A stretch of DNA of 64,000 bases, taken from the NCBI RefSeq assembly GCF_021602025.1, contig NZ_BQHW01000002.1:342317-406316 (forward strand), in the 5' to 3' direction. This document shows positions 27,263 through 36,347 of this stretch, piece after piece. Position 1 is the first letter of the stretch. Each line of letters starts with the position of its first letter. The DNA comes from Pseudomonas ceruminis. GTDB taxonomy: Bacteria > Pseudomonadota > Gammaproteobacteria > Pseudomonadales > Pseudomonadaceae. The translations under genes were made by a program, and so were the position numbers. Below the pieces are notes generated by a model that searched no databases, was not told the origin of the DNA, and saw only the letters and a program-made list of their open reading frames with translations.

Positions 27263-27997
27263 ATGCAACCTGCCAGCAAACTCCAACAAAATCACTTGCT
27301 GGCGGCCTTGTCGGCGCAAACGCTCAGCCGCCTGGAGGCGGACCTGGAACGGGTGAGCCTGGCCTTGGGCGAGGCGATCTACGAGTCGGGTGACACCCTG
27401 CGCCATGTCTATTTCCCGACCGATGCGATCGTCTCATTGCTGTATGTGATGGAGAATGGCGCCTCGGCGGAAATCTCGGTGGTGGGCAATGAAGGGCTGG
27501 TGGGCATTGCGGTGTTCATGGGCGGCGAAAGCACACCCAGCCGTGCGATCGTGCAAAGCGCCGGGCACGCCTATCGCCTGCCCACCCAAGCCCTGAAGGA
27601 TGAGTTCAACCGCCATGGCGAGCTGATGATGCTGATGCTGCGCTACACCCAGGCGCTGATCACCCAGATGGCGCAGACCGCAGTGTGCAACCGGCACCAT
27701 TCCATCGACCAGCAACTGTGTCGCTGGCTGCTGCTGTCACTGGATCGCCTGCCTGGCGACCAGCTGCGCATGACCCAGGAACTGATCGCCAACATGCTCG
27801 GCGTGCGCCGTGAGGGTGTGACCGATGCCGCCGGCAAACTGCAGCGATTGGGAGTGATCGAGTACAGCCGCGGCCACATCAAGGTATTGGACAGGGCCCA
27901 CCTGGAACAGCTCAGTTGCGAATGCTATGCGGTGGTCAAGAAAGAAACCGAGCGCCTGCTGCCCTACTTGCCGCCGGCGCGCCCTGCCCGTTCCTGA
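27263..27997 (+). CDS. Crp/Fnr family transcriptional regulator
   Basis: A 244-residue regulator with a cyclic-nucleotide-binding-type beta barrel (about 30-125) and a C-terminal winged helix-turn-helix (about 150-225). MTQELIANMLGVRREGVTDAAGKLQRLGVIEYSRGHIKVL is the recognition part. The barrel lacks the Cys cluster of Fnr and the cAMP-contact Arg-Ser pattern of Crp, so the ligand, if any, is unknown. Proteins with FPTDAIVSLLYVMENGASAEISVVGNEGLVG form a common subgroup in rhizobia and pseudomonads. It starts 55 bases after the glucan synthase and may be co-transcribed with it. A hairpin terminator follows. Confidence 0.82.
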   Translation: MQPASKLQQNHLLAALSAQTLSRLEADLERVSLALGEAIYESGDTLRHVYFPTDAIVSLLYVMENGASAEISVVGNEGLVGIAVFMGGESTPSRAIVQSAGHAYRLPTQALKDEFNRHGELMMLMLRYTQALITQMAQTAVCNRHHSIDQQLCRWLLLSLDRLPGDQLRMTQELIANMLGVRREGVTDAAGKLQRLGVIEYSRGHIKVLDRAHLEQLSCECYAVVKKETERLLPYLPPARPARS

Positions 27998-28006
27998 ACC
28001 CTGCGA

Positions 28007-28025
28007 GGGGCTGCCGTGCAGCCCC
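28007..28025 (+). terminator. Hairpin after the Crp/Fnr gene
   Basis: GGGGCTGC-CGT-GCAGCCCC, a perfect 8-bp stem with a 3-base loop, starts 10 bases after the stop codon of the regulator. The same stem (with loop TAC) recurs at 56763-56781, so this is a repeated hairpin type in this genome. There is no long T-run after it. Confidence 0.55.
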
Positions 28026-28045
28026 GAAACGTTGACGCCAACGCC

Positions 28046-28291
28046 TTATGGCCGCATTTTCTGCCAGGGCTGATAGCTGTACCGCTCCGCCTCAGACGCC
28101 CGCGACGGGTCGGGGTGGCCAGAGCCACGTTCGCTCTCTCTGCTCAGTGTGTCGTCTACATGATCGTCGCGGTCTTCTGCCTGGGGGCGTTGGTCTTCCT
28201 CGCTATCGTCTTCCCCGGTTGGCCAGTCTTCGTCCTCACCCGGTTTGGCGACTGGGGGCTCGATCTCTGTGAAGCTCTTGCCAGTGGTCAT
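28046..28291 (-). CDS. Small acidic, disordered hypothetical protein
   Basis: An 81-residue protein, very acidic in its middle (PGEDEDWPTGEDDSEEDQRPQAEDRDDHVDD) and basic and aromatic at its C-terminus (RYSYQPWQKMRP). It has no hydrophobic core, no membrane segment and no known motif, so it is probably disordered. The start was placed at the ATG ending at 28291 because GAGAGG lies 5 bases upstream; a GTG two codons earlier is too close to that site. It is convergent with the Crp/Fnr gene and lies downstream of the GlxA regulator on the same strand. It may be a conserved Pseudomonas orphan; I do not recognise it. Confidence 0.5.
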   Translation of the reverse strand: MTTGKSFTEIEPPVAKPGEDEDWPTGEDDSEEDQRPQAEDRDDHVDDTLSRESERGSGHPDPSRASEAERYSYQPWQKMRP

Positions 28292-28391
28292 ACGCACCTC
28301 TCAATGCCCAGAAGTCCTGAGCTCCTAGAGTGTGCGCCTTGTCCACCGCGGTAGGTTTTATATCGGACCAACTGACCTGCCCCGGCCCGGG

Positions 28392-29336
28392 CTATACCAC
28401 GCGGCGGGCATCCCGGCGCACCGCTTGCGGCGGCACGCCAAAGCCCCGCATGAACACCTCGCGCATATGCCGACGGTCTCTGAAGCCGGTTTCTCTGGCC
28501 ACGGTATCCAGGCTGTGACGGCTCTGCTCGATCATCAGGCGGGCCGCTTCCAGGCGCAGGCTTTCCACGGCCCTGGCAGGCGACTGCCCGGTTTCGGCGG
28601 TGAACACCCGAGCGAACTGTCGTGGGCTCAGGTGCACGACCTGGGCCAGTTCTTCGACGCTCAGCGGCCGGTTCAGGTGCCTGCGGGCGTAATCCAAGGC
28701 GCGTTGGATCCGGTCGGACTTCGGCGCCAGGGCCAACAACTCCGAATGCTGCGACTGCCCACCGGAGCGCCGCTGGTGCATGACCATCTTGTGCGCGACC
28801 GAACGGGCAAGCTCCACGCCCAAGTCCGTTTCGAGCATGCCCAGGGCCATGTCCAACGCTGCGGTCATGCCTGCCGAGGTCCATACCGGTCCGTCGACGA
28901 TGAAGATGCGGTCTTCTTCCACCACCACCCTGGGGTGCGCCTGCTGCATCGCCTTGGCATACGCCCAGTGCGTGGTTGCGCGGCGGTTGTCCAGGACCCC
29001 GGCCTGGGCCAGCACGAAGGTGCCGGTGCAAAGCCCGGCGGTACGCCGGGCACTGTCGACGAAGCCGCGCACCTGGTGCAGCACCTCATCGCTGGGTGGC
29101 GTCAGCGGCGTGAGCGTGCCGGCCACCATCCAGGTATCGGCAAGGCCAGCAGCGGTGAGCGGCAATGTGTCGATGTGCATCCCTAGGGAGGAACGCACCG
29201 GCCCACCGTGCAAGGAATAGTTCTCGACCCGGTATACCCCTGCGCCAGCGGCAATGTTGGCAAGCTCGAAAACGGTCTGGGTCGCCAGTGACATGATCTG
29301 GAAACCCTCGGGGATCAGATAGCCGACTCGGTGCAT
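28392..29336 (-). CDS. GlxA-type transcriptional regulator (DJ-1/PfpI domain plus AraC HTH)
   Basis: A 314-residue regulator. Residues 1-190 form a class I amidotransferase/DJ-1-like domain; RRTAGLCTGTFVLAQAGVLDNRRATTHW carries the nucleophile-elbow Cys. Residues about 210-310 form an AraC/XylS double helix-turn-helix: RIQRALDYARRHLNRPLSVEELAQVVHLSPRQFARVF and DTVARETGFRDRRHMREVFMRGFGVPP. GlxA-like regulators respond to small metabolites such as amines or aldehydes. It is divergent from an SDR gene, with 105 bases between, which is the usual arrangement for a regulator and its target. GGGAG precedes the ATG at a good distance. Confidence 0.85.
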   Translation of the reverse strand: MHRVGYLIPEGFQIMSLATQTVFELANIAAGAGVYRVENYSLHGGPVRSSLGMHIDTLPLTAAGLADTWMVAGTLTPLTPPSDEVLHQVRGFVDSARRTAGLCTGTFVLAQAGVLDNRRATTHWAYAKAMQQAHPRVVVEEDRIFIVDGPVWTSAGMTAALDMALGMLETDLGVELARSVAHKMVMHQRRSGGQSQHSELLALAPKSDRIQRALDYARRHLNRPLSVEELAQVVHLSPRQFARVFTAETGQSPARAVESLRLEAARLMIEQSRHSLDTVARETGFRDRRHMREVFMRGFGVPPQAVRRDARRVV

Positions 29337-29441
29337 GCCTGGGCTCCCACTTCAAATGTCCTGAAACACTACCTTATGCGTCATTCAAGACATTCGCAAT
29401 GCCCGGCATCATGGCTTCAACCCCAACAACGGAGCTTGACC

Positions 29442-30239
29442 ATGACGCAGACTCACACAGGCACCGCGCTGATCACCGGCGCATCCACCGGCATCGGTTC
29501 GGTCTATGCCCAAGCCCTGGCACGCCGCGGTTATGATCTGGTGTTAGTCGCTCGCAACCGCGACCGCCTCAACGCACTTGCCACTCGCATCACCAACGAC
29601 ACCCAGCAACACGTCGAAGTGTTCCCTGCCGACCTGAGCCATGCCCAGGACCTGGCCCGCCTGGAGCGCAAACTGCGCGAAGATGCCAGCATCACCTTGT
29701 TGGTGAACAATGCCGGTATCGGCACCCACACCCCGCTGCTGGACAGCGATGTCGAGCGCATGGCCCAGATGATCGGCCTCAACATCACTGCCCTCACCCG
29801 CCTGACCTACGCGGCGGTACCTGGGTTTGTCGCCCGGCAACAGGGCGCGGTGATCAACATTTCTTCCGTTGTCAGCCTGGCGCCCGAGCTGCTCAATGGC
29901 GTGTATGGCGCCAGCAAGGCCTACGTCACTGCGTTCAGCCAGTCGCTGCACAAGGAGTTGGCCGGGTTGGGCATCCAGGTGCAGGCGGTTCTGCCCGGTG
30001 CGACCGCCACGGACTTCTGGCAGATCGGTGGCCTGCCGGTGGAAAACCTCGACCCGGCGATCGTGATGTCGGCCACGGACTTGGTTGACGGAGCGCTCCA
30101 AGACTTCGATGAGCGTGTGCTGATTTCCATCCCCTCCTTGCATGACCTGCAAGCGTTCAATACCTACGAAGCGAGCCGCCAGGCCTTGATCGGCCAGCTT
30201 TCCAACAACCAGTTGGCACCGCGCTACAACGGTAAGTGA
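29442..30239 (+). CDS. Short-chain dehydrogenase (DltE/YqjQ-like SDR)
   Basis: A 265-residue NAD(P)-dependent oxidoreductase. The cofactor motif TGASTGIG lies at residues 13-20, then ADLSHAQDL, LVNNAGIGTHTPLL, and the active site INISSVVSLAPELLNGVYGASKAY with Ser, Tyr and Lys in YGASK. The PGATATDFW segment is typical of classical SDRs. The ATG at 29442 is preceded by GGAG; upstream in-frame sequence to 29331 overlaps the divergent regulator's start and is not family-like. It is probably controlled by the GlxA-type regulator opposite and followed by a quinone-reductase-like gene. The substrate is unknown. Confidence 0.82.
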   Translation: MTQTHTGTALITGASTGIGSVYAQALARRGYDLVLVARNRDRLNALATRITNDTQQHVEVFPADLSHAQDLARLERKLREDASITLLVNNAGIGTHTPLLDSDVERMAQMIGLNITALTRLTYAAVPGFVARQQGAVINISSVVSLAPELLNGVYGASKAYVTAFSQSLHKELAGLGIQVQAVLPGATATDFWQIGGLPVENLDPAIVMSATDLVDGALQDFDERVLISIPSLHDLQAFNTYEASRQALIGQLSNNQLAPRYNGK

Positions 30240-30376
30240 ACAGCCACCGTTGCCAGGGAAGGCCGCCGGCCAATTTTCACTCCAATACTGAAAGTCTTTC
30301 TCTGATTCCCCTGTTTTTGCGATAGACCAAGGCGATTAGGCTGACAACATCCCTGCTGTGTAAAGGATCTAGCCCC

Positions 30377-31384
30377 ATGAAAGCCATTGTATTCGAGCAA
30401 CCCGGCTTGCCAATCGACGACCCGAAGGCCCTGTACGAAGTGGACGTGCCGCAACCGAAGCCCGGTGCCCGCGACCTGTTGGTCGAAGTGCACGCCATCG
30501 CCGTCAACCCGGTCGATACCAAGGTGCGCGCACGCAGCAGCGCTGGCCAGCCCCAGGTGCTGGGCTGGGACACGGTCGGTGTCGTGCGCCAGGTCGGCAG
30601 TGAAGTGGCGTTGTTCCAGCCGGGTGATGAAGTGTTCTACGCCGGGGCTATCGATCGCCCGGGCAGCTACAGCGAGTTCCACCTGGTCGATGAGCGCATC
30701 GTTGGGCACAAGCCGCGCACGCTGGACAACGCCAGCGCTGCTGCCCTGCCCCTGACCTCGATCACCGCCTGGGAACTGCTGTTCGACCGGCTGGGTGTGG
30801 AGGAAGGCGGTGGGAAAGGGCAGCACCTGCTGGTCATTGGCGCGGGCGGTGGCGTGGGTTCCATTCTGGTCCAGTTGGCTCGCCAGCTTACCCAGCTGAC
30901 GGTGATCGGCACAGCGTCGCGGCCAGAAACCCAAGCCTGGGTGCGCGAACTCGGCGCCCATCATGTGATCGATCACAGCGCCTTGCTGGCACCGCAGCTG
31001 CAGGCGCTGCAGCTGGACACAGTTGACCATGTCATCAGCCTGACCCACACCGACACCTACCTGCCGCAGATCGTCGAGGTGCTTCGCCCCCAAGGGCAAC
31101 TGGCCCTGATCGATGACCCGGCGCAGCTGGATGTGATGCCGCTCAAGCGCAAATCGTTGTCGCTGCACTGGGAGCTGATGTTCACCCGTTCGCTGTACAA
31201 GACCGAGGACATGATCGAACAGCACCGCCTGCTGGAACGGGTCGCCGCGCTGGTGGACGACGGCGTGCTCAAGACCACCCTGGGTGAGCACTTGGGCACC
31301 ATCAATGCCGCAAACCTCAAGCGCGCCCACGCCGTGATCGAAAGCGGGAAAGCCAAGGGCAAGATCGTGCTGGAAGGTTTCTGA
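30377..31384 (+). CDS. Zinc-independent MDR alcohol dehydrogenase / NADPH:quinone reductase-like
   Basis: A 335-residue medium-chain reductase of the quinone-oxidoreductase/ZADH branch. N-terminal MKAIVFEQPGLPIDDPKALYEVDVPQPKPGARDLLVEVHAIAVNPVD is the usual GroES-like start, and GWDTVGVV the core. The cofactor motif is LLVIGAGGGVGSILVQLARQL. The catalytic and structural zinc cysteines are absent, so it should act as an NADPH-dependent reductase of quinones or enones. It lies 137 bases after the SDR gene on the same strand and may respond to the same GlxA-type regulator. Stress-related electrophile removal is plausible but not shown. Confidence 0.82.
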   Translation: MKAIVFEQPGLPIDDPKALYEVDVPQPKPGARDLLVEVHAIAVNPVDTKVRARSSAGQPQVLGWDTVGVVRQVGSEVALFQPGDEVFYAGAIDRPGSYSEFHLVDERIVGHKPRTLDNASAAALPLTSITAWELLFDRLGVEEGGGKGQHLLVIGAGGGVGSILVQLARQLTQLTVIGTASRPETQAWVRELGAHHVIDHSALLAPQLQALQLDTVDHVISLTHTDTYLPQIVEVLRPQGQLALIDDPAQLDVMPLKRKSLSLHWELMFTRSLYKTEDMIEQHRLLERVAALVDDGVLKTTLGEHLGTINAANLKRAHAVIESGKAKGKIVLEGF

Positions 31385-31466
31385 CCCCCCAGCGGCGTGC
31401 CCTTTGAGAGGTTCGGCGCGCCGCTGAGCTCGCTTCAGATTCATCGTATACAAAACAAGGTAATTC

Positions 31467-31474
31467 TGTTTACA
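31467..31474. promoter_or_regulatory. Possible operator half-palindrome TGTTTACA (copy 1)
   Basis: TGTTTACA in an AT-rich stretch beside GTATACAAAA (31446-31455). The same octamer recurs at 31697-31704 and a close relative, TGTGTACACA, before the permease gene. TGT-N-TACA-like palindromes are typical of GntR-family regulators, several of which control purine use. This is pattern matching only. Confidence 0.35.
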
Positions 31475-31696
31475 TTATGCCGCGCCTACGACAACGGTAA
31501 TCGCCGTTGCGTATAGCGACAGGCACAAGCCATGCACTTCCCCAACCTGCTCGCCCCCTTTGAGCACCGTGCGCCAATCGCCGCATTCGCCGTTGCCCCA
31601 TTCTCCTGCCTCACCCACCGCCGCCTTGCACCGAGCTTGTGTGCTTCGGCGCCGCCGCGCGCTCGGCGGCTCTGACCGGCCCGGCTGCCCATGCCG

Positions 31697-31704
31697 TGTT
31701 TACA
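31697..31704. promoter_or_regulatory. Possible operator TGTTTACA (copy 2)
   Basis: TGTTTACA within GTGTTTACACAC (31696-31707), about 100 bases before the deaminase ATG and 230 bases after copy 1. The wider stretch is nearly palindromic. No regulator gene for it is in the window. Confidence 0.35.
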
Positions 31705-31799
31705 CACAGCGCCTGGTTTCCAGGGTTTGGCTCCAAATCGAAAACCGGGCGTCTGCACAGACGAATTGCAACCCGTCCCATCACGGGAAAGGAACACCA

Positions 31800-33158
31800 A
31801 TGCCCAAGACTTTGCTGATAAAAAACGCCGAACTGCTGGTGACGATGGACGGCGAACGCCGCGAGATCAAACACGGTGGCGTGTACATCGAGGACAACCT
31901 GATCAAGCAGGTCGGCCCCAGCGACGAACTGCCACAACAGGCCGACGAGGTACTGGACATGACCGGGAAAGTGGTCATTCCAGGCCTGGTCAACACCCAC
32001 CACCACATGTACCAGAGCCTCACCCGCGTGGTGCCGGCCGCGCAGGACGGCGAGCTATTCAACTGGCTCACCAACCTGTACCCGATCTGGGCCCGGCTGA
32101 CCCCTGACATGATCGCCGTGTCGACCCAGACGGCAATGGCCGAGCTGATGCTGTCGGGCTGTACCACCTCCAGTGACCACCTGTACATCTACCCCAACGG
32201 CTGCAAGCTCGACGACAGCATCCATGCCGCCGCGCAAATCGGGATGCGCTTCCATGCCGCCCGCGGCAGCATGAGCGTGGGGCGCAGCCAGGGTGGCTTG
32301 CCGCCGGACTCGGTGGTGGAAACGGAAAGCGCGATCCTCAAGGAGTCGCAGCGCCTGATCGAGGATTACCACGACGCCAGCCATGGCTCGATGCTGCGTG
32401 TGGTCGTCGCGCCCTGCTCGCCCTTCTCGGTCAGCCGTGACCTGATGCGCGAGGCCGCAGTCCTGGCTCGCAGCTACGGGGTGTCGTTGCACACCCACCT
32501 GGCCGAAAACGTCAATGACATCGCCTACAGCCGCGAAAAATTCGGCATGACCCCGGCCGAGTACGCCGAGGACCTGGGCTGGGTCGGCCACGACGTCTGG
32601 CACGCCCACTGCGTGCAACTTGACCAGCACGGCATCGAGCTGTTCGCCCGGACCGGGACCGGTGTGGCCCACTGCCCCTGCTCGAACATGCGCCTGGCCT
32701 CGGGCATCGCGCCGGTGCGCAAGATGCGCGACCACGGTGTACCGGTGGGCCTGGGGGTCGACGGTTCGGCGTCCAACGATGGCGCCAGCATGATCGGTGA
32801 AGTGCGCCAGGCCCTGCTGCTGCAGCGGGTAGGCTTCGGCCCTGATGCGATGACCGCGCGCGAGGCGCTGGAAATCGCCACCCTCGGCGGTGCCAAGGTA
32901 CTCAACCGCAATGACATCGGTGCCCTGGCCCCGGGCATGGTCGCCGACCTGGTGGCCTTCGACCTCGGCCATGTGGCCTATGCCGGCGCCCTGCACGACC
33001 CACTCGCTGCCCTGGTGTTCTGTACCCCGACCCACGTCGACACCAGCGTGATCAACGGCCGCGTGGTGGTCAGAGGTGGCCGCATCACCACGGTTGACCT
33101 GCCCGTGGTGCTGGAGCGCCACAACCGCCTGGCTCGGCAACTGGTTACCGGCGAGTGA
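31800..33158 (+). CDS. 8-oxoguanine deaminase (amidohydrolase)
   Basis: A 452-residue zinc amidohydrolase of the TRZ/ATZ group. It closely resembles the Pseudomonas 8-oxoguanine deaminase, which converts 8-oxoguanine to uric acid. Metal and active-site motifs are GLVNTHHHMYQ (His67-69), GVSLHTHLAEN, VWHAHCVQLD and GLGVDGSASNDG. The start at 31800 follows AAAGGAAC and begins the conserved MPKTLLIKNAEL; the frame upstream is not conserved. It is followed by an NCS2 permease with a 128-base gap, so uptake of a purine base and its deamination are linked. It is cytosolic and likely controlled through the TGT-N-TACA-like sites upstream. Confidence 0.87.
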   Translation: MPKTLLIKNAELLVTMDGERREIKHGGVYIEDNLIKQVGPSDELPQQADEVLDMTGKVVIPGLVNTHHHMYQSLTRVVPAAQDGELFNWLTNLYPIWARLTPDMIAVSTQTAMAELMLSGCTTSSDHLYIYPNGCKLDDSIHAAAQIGMRFHAARGSMSVGRSQGGLPPDSVVETESAILKESQRLIEDYHDASHGSMLRVVVAPCSPFSVSRDLMREAAVLARSYGVSLHTHLAENVNDIAYSREKFGMTPAEYAEDLGWVGHDVWHAHCVQLDQHGIELFARTGTGVAHCPCSNMRLASGIAPVRKMRDHGVPVGLGVDGSASNDGASMIGEVRQALLLQRVGFGPDAMTAREALEIATLGGAKVLNRNDIGALAPGMVADLVAFDLGHVAYAGALHDPLAALVFCTPTHVDTSVINGRVVVRGGRITTVDLPVVLERHNRLARQLVTGE

Positions 33159-33208
33159 CCGGTGCGGGCCGGTGCGCGCCACCACGGGCGCAACGGCCCG
33201 CAGCCGAT

Positions 33209-33218
33209 TGTGTACACA
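33209..33218. promoter_or_regulatory. Perfect palindrome TGTGTACACA before the purine permease
   Basis: A 10-bp perfect palindrome in the gap between the deaminase stop and the permease start, 69 bases before the permease ATG. It shares the core of the TGTTTACA sites upstream of the deaminase. It may be an operator for the same regulator. Confidence 0.4.
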
Positions 33219-33286
33219 CCGTTCCACAACCGCGACTGAAACCGTGCTGCTAGACGCATTACAAAAACAAAAGCGAGCTATCCACC

Positions 33287-34801
33287 ATGACTTCTCCCGC
33301 TACACCTCGTCCGGAAGACGAGAACCTCGGCGCCAGCGCCAACCTGGCCTATGGGCTGCAGCATGTGCTGACCATGTATGGCGGCATCGTCGCCGTGCCG
33401 CTGATCCTCGGCCAGGCAGCCGGCATCGCTGCGGCAGACATCGGCCTGCTGATCGCTGCCTCACTGTTCGCCGGCGGCCTGGCGACCTTGCTGCAGACGC
33501 TGGGCATCCCCTTCTTCGGCTGCCAGCTGCCGTTGGTTCAAGGGGTGTCCTTCGCCGGCGTGGCGACCATGCTCGCGATCATCGGCAGTAACGGCTCGGT
33601 CGGCCTGTCGGTGGTGTTCGGTGCGGTAATCACGGCGTCGTTGATCGGGCTGCTGATCACGCCGTTATTCTCGCGCATCATCCAGTTTTTCCCACCGCTG
33701 GTAACGGGCATCGTCATTACCATCATCGGCTTGACGCTGATGCCGGTCACCGCGCGCTGGGCCATGGGCGGCAACAGCCAGGCCGCCGACTTCGGCAGCA
33801 CGTCGAACATCGCCCTGGCGGCGTTCACCCTGGCCACCGTGCTGTTGCTCAGCAAGTTGGGCAGCGCCAGCATTTCGCGGTTGTCGATCCTCCTGGCGAT
33901 GGTCATCGGCACCTTGGTAGCGACGGCGTTCGGCATGACTGATTTCTCCCGCGTGCTCGATGGCCCACTGGTTGCGCTGCCGCAAGTCCTGCCGCTGGGC
34001 GCACCGCAGTTCCAGATCGCGGCGATCATCTCGATGCTGATCGTGATCATCGTGACCATGGTCGAAACCTCCGCCGACATCCTTGCCGTAGGCGAGATCA
34101 TCGGCACCAAGGTGGACGCCAAACGCCTGGGCAACGGCCTACGGGCAGACATGATTTCCAGCGTCCTGGCGCCGTTGTTCGGCTCCTTTACACAGAGCGC
34201 CTTTGCGCAGAACGTAGGGCTGGTCGCCGTGACCGGCGTGAAAAGCCGTTATGTGGTCGCCAGCACAGGGTTGATCCTGGTAACGCTCGGGCTGCTGCCA
34301 GTGATGGGCCGGCTGATTGCCGCAGTGCCTACCGCCGTGCTCGGGGGTGCCGGCGTGGTGCTGTTCGGCACCGTCGCGGCCAGTGGCATCCGCACCCTGG
34401 CGCAGGTGGACTACCGCAACAACATGAACCTGATCATCGTCGCCACCTCGATCGGCTTCGGCATGATCCCGATCGCGGCACCGGGCTTCTATCACCACTT
34501 CCCGACCTGGGTCGAGACCATTTTCCACTCGGGTATCAGCTCGGCAGCGATCATGGCCATCTTGCTCAACCTGCTGTTCAACCACCTGCGGGCCGGCAAT
34601 TCCGACCAGCAGTCGGTGTTCGTCGCCGCCAGTGAACGCACCCTGCGCTACCGCGACATCGCCGGGCTCAACGAAGGTGATTTCTTCCGCGATGGCAAAT
34701 TGTTCGACTGCGACGGTAACGAGGTGCCGATCCTGGAGGCCGATGATGACCATCCAGAGACCGCGACGCCGCGCAGGAAGCGCCCCGAGCAGGTGCACTG
34801 A
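33287..34801 (+). CDS. NCS2 nucleobase:cation symporter (purine/urate type)
   Basis: A 504-residue inner-membrane permease of the NCS2 (xanthine-uracil permease) family with about 12-14 hydrophobic helices. The family signature is AFAQNVGLVAVTGVKSRYV; the leading Gln-Asn is typical of xanthine/urate carriers rather than uracil carriers. ETSADILAVGEIIGTKVD carries the conserved acidic helix-8 region. A cytoplasmic tail of about 60 residues follows the last helix (SERTLRYRDIAGLNEGDFFRDGKLF). With the 8-oxoguanine deaminase upstream, the likely cargo is a purine base or urate. A good terminator follows directly. Confidence 0.85.
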   Translation: MTSPATPRPEDENLGASANLAYGLQHVLTMYGGIVAVPLILGQAAGIAAADIGLLIAASLFAGGLATLLQTLGIPFFGCQLPLVQGVSFAGVATMLAIIGSNGSVGLSVVFGAVITASLIGLLITPLFSRIIQFFPPLVTGIVITIIGLTLMPVTARWAMGGNSQAADFGSTSNIALAAFTLATVLLLSKLGSASISRLSILLAMVIGTLVATAFGMTDFSRVLDGPLVALPQVLPLGAPQFQIAAIISMLIVIIVTMVETSADILAVGEIIGTKVDAKRLGNGLRADMISSVLAPLFGSFTQSAFAQNVGLVAVTGVKSRYVVASTGLILVTLGLLPVMGRLIAAVPTAVLGGAGVVLFGTVAASGIRTLAQVDYRNNMNLIIVATSIGFGMIPIAAPGFYHHFPTWVETIFHSGISSAAIMAILLNLLFNHLRAGNSDQQSVFVAASERTLRYRDIAGLNEGDFFRDGKLFDCDGNEVPILEADDDHPETATPRRKRPEQVH

Positions 34802-34806
34802 ACGAA

Positions 34807-34834
34807 AAAAGCGACGCACAAGCGTCGCTTTTCT
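34807..34834. terminator. Rho-independent terminator, probably bidirectional
   Basis: AAAAGCGACGC (34807-34817) and GCGTCGCTTTT (34822-34832) form a perfect 11-bp stem with the 4-base loop ACAA. T-rich sequence lies on the right and A-rich sequence on the left, so it can serve both the permease gene and the convergent nhaA gene. Confidence 0.85.
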
Positions 34835-34858
34835 ACCACCGCTGCAACCTCCAGGGGA

Positions 34859-36217
34859 TCAGCCCGCTTCCACCCGCGCGGCGCTGGCGGCCTTGCGCAG
34901 GCTCCAGGTGCCCCATGCCAGGCCAAGCACCGCTGCGGTCACAGACCCCGACAACACGCCAAGCTTGGCGGCGCCCAAGGCGCCTGGGTCAGCGAAGGCC
35001 AGGTTGGCGATGAAGATCGACATGGTGAAGCCGATACCCGCCAACAGGCCGATCAGGGTGATACCGCGCCAGGTCACCCCTGCCGGCAATGCGCACCAGC
35101 CCAGGCGCACCATCAGCCAGCTGACCGTGATGATGCCCAGCGGCTTGCCGGCGATCAGCGCCACGGCCACAGCAACCATTACCCAGAACGGGCCGTCGGC
35201 ACTCAGGTCGACACCCGAGAGCCCCACGCCGGCGTTGGCCAGGGCAAACACCGGCATGATCACGTAGGCCACCCACGGGTGCAGGCTGCCCTGCACGCGA
35301 ATGACCGGCGGTACCATTTCACGCTGCGCCAGGCGCAGGTGCTTCAACGGGCTCAACAGGTCGCCGGCATCGGCCTGTGGGGCTTTCGCGTGGCCAAGCA
35401 GCTCGTTGGTGAATCGGTTGACGGCATCCAGTGGGCGCTCGCCCAACGGCATGGCCCTGACCGGTGTCATGAGGCCGAGAATCACACCGGCCAAGGTCGG
35501 GTGGGCGCCGGTCATCAACATCCCCACCCAGGTGATGGCGCCTGGAATGACATAGGCATAGGCCGAACCAATGCCGACCTTCTGCATGCCGACCACCAGC
35601 AGCAGGCCGATGGCGGCCACGCCAAAGCCGCTGTAATCAAGGCCACCTGAGTAGAAGAAGGCGATGATCAGCACGGCGATGATGTCATCGATGATCGCCA
35701 GGGCCAGCAGGAATACCCGCACATTCGAAGGGATCGACTTGCCCAGCAAGGCCAGCACACCCACCGCAAAGGCGATGTCGGTGGCCGTGGGCACTGCCCA
35801 GCCTTGCTGCTCGGCAGGTGCATGGCTGAACGCCAGGTAGATCAGCGCCGGTACAGCCACACCGCCGACGGCCGCCGCCATGGGCAGCGTGGCCTGACGC
35901 AGGCTGGACAGCGCACCTTCATGAATCTCGCGACGGATTTCCATCCCCACCACCAGGAAGAAGATGGTCATCAGGCCATCGTTGATCCAAAAATGCAGGG
36001 ACTGGGAGAACACCAGGGAACCGACACCCAGGGTCACCGGTGTATGCCAGAGGGCGTCGTAGCTGTGGGCGGCTGGCGAGTTGGCCCAGATCAGCGCGGC
36101 CACGGCAGCGATCAGCAGCACGATGCCACTGACGGCCTCGATGTGCAGAAAACGCTGAAAGTTGGCCAACGCGCGTTGGGCGATTCGCTGGGCACGGGGC
36201 ATTACATGTTTTTGCAT
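34859..36217 (-). CDS. nhaA: Na+/H+ antiporter NhaA
   Basis: A 452-residue inner-membrane antiporter. Conserved segments are [37 protein letters not shown], the paired aspartates of [22 protein letters not shown] (the ion-binding site), and the C-terminal [17 protein letters not shown]. It is about 65 residues longer than E. coli NhaA. The extra length is mainly a loop after [11 protein letters not shown] (with [19 protein letters not shown]) known from other pseudomonads. The start was placed at the ATG ending at 36217, 11 bases after GGGAG; a GTG four codons earlier is an alternative. It exports Na+ at high pH or salt. Confidence 0.9.
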   Translation of the reverse strand: MQKHVMPRAQRIAQRALANFQRFLHIEAVSGIVLLIAAVAALIWANSPAAHSYDALWHTPVTLGVGSLVFSQSLHFWINDGLMTIFFLVVGMEIRREIHEGALSSLRQATLPMAAAVGGVAVPALIYLAFSHAPAEQQGWAVPTATDIAFAVGVLALLGKSIPSNVRVFLLALAIIDDIIAVLIIAFFYSGGLDYSGFGVAAIGLLLVVGMQKVGIGSAYAYVIPGAITWVGMLMTGAHPTLAGVILGLMTPVRAMPLGERPLDAVNRFTNELLGHAKAPQADAGDLLSPLKHLRLAQREMVPPVIRVQGSLHPWVAYVIMPVFALANAGVGLSGVDLSADGPFWVMVAVAVALIAGKPLGIITVSWLMVRLGWCALPAGVTWRGITLIGLLAGIGFTMSIFIANLAFADPGALGAAKLGVLSGSVTAAVLGLAWGTWSLRKAASAARVEAG

Positions 36218-36347
36218 GGGCGCAAGCACTCCCGCATGGCGGCCCGACCTGCGTAGTTATTTAACCTGCATCACTGCATCATGCAGCTAGCACCCGCGGG
36301 CATTCTAGCGGATAACCTGCCCTTTCTCCAACAGACGCCCGCTCGGC

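Larger units (their letters stand above)
31385..31799. other. 415-base intergenic region before the purine cluster
   Basis: No convincing gene lies here; the in-frame sequence open upstream of the deaminase start is not family-like. The stretch 31440-31480 is AT-rich and contains GTATAC (31446-31451) and TGTTTACA (31467-31474), with CATTAT nearby as a possible -10. A second TGTTTACA sits at 31697-31704. This is the likely promoter/operator region of the deaminase. Confidence 0.5.
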
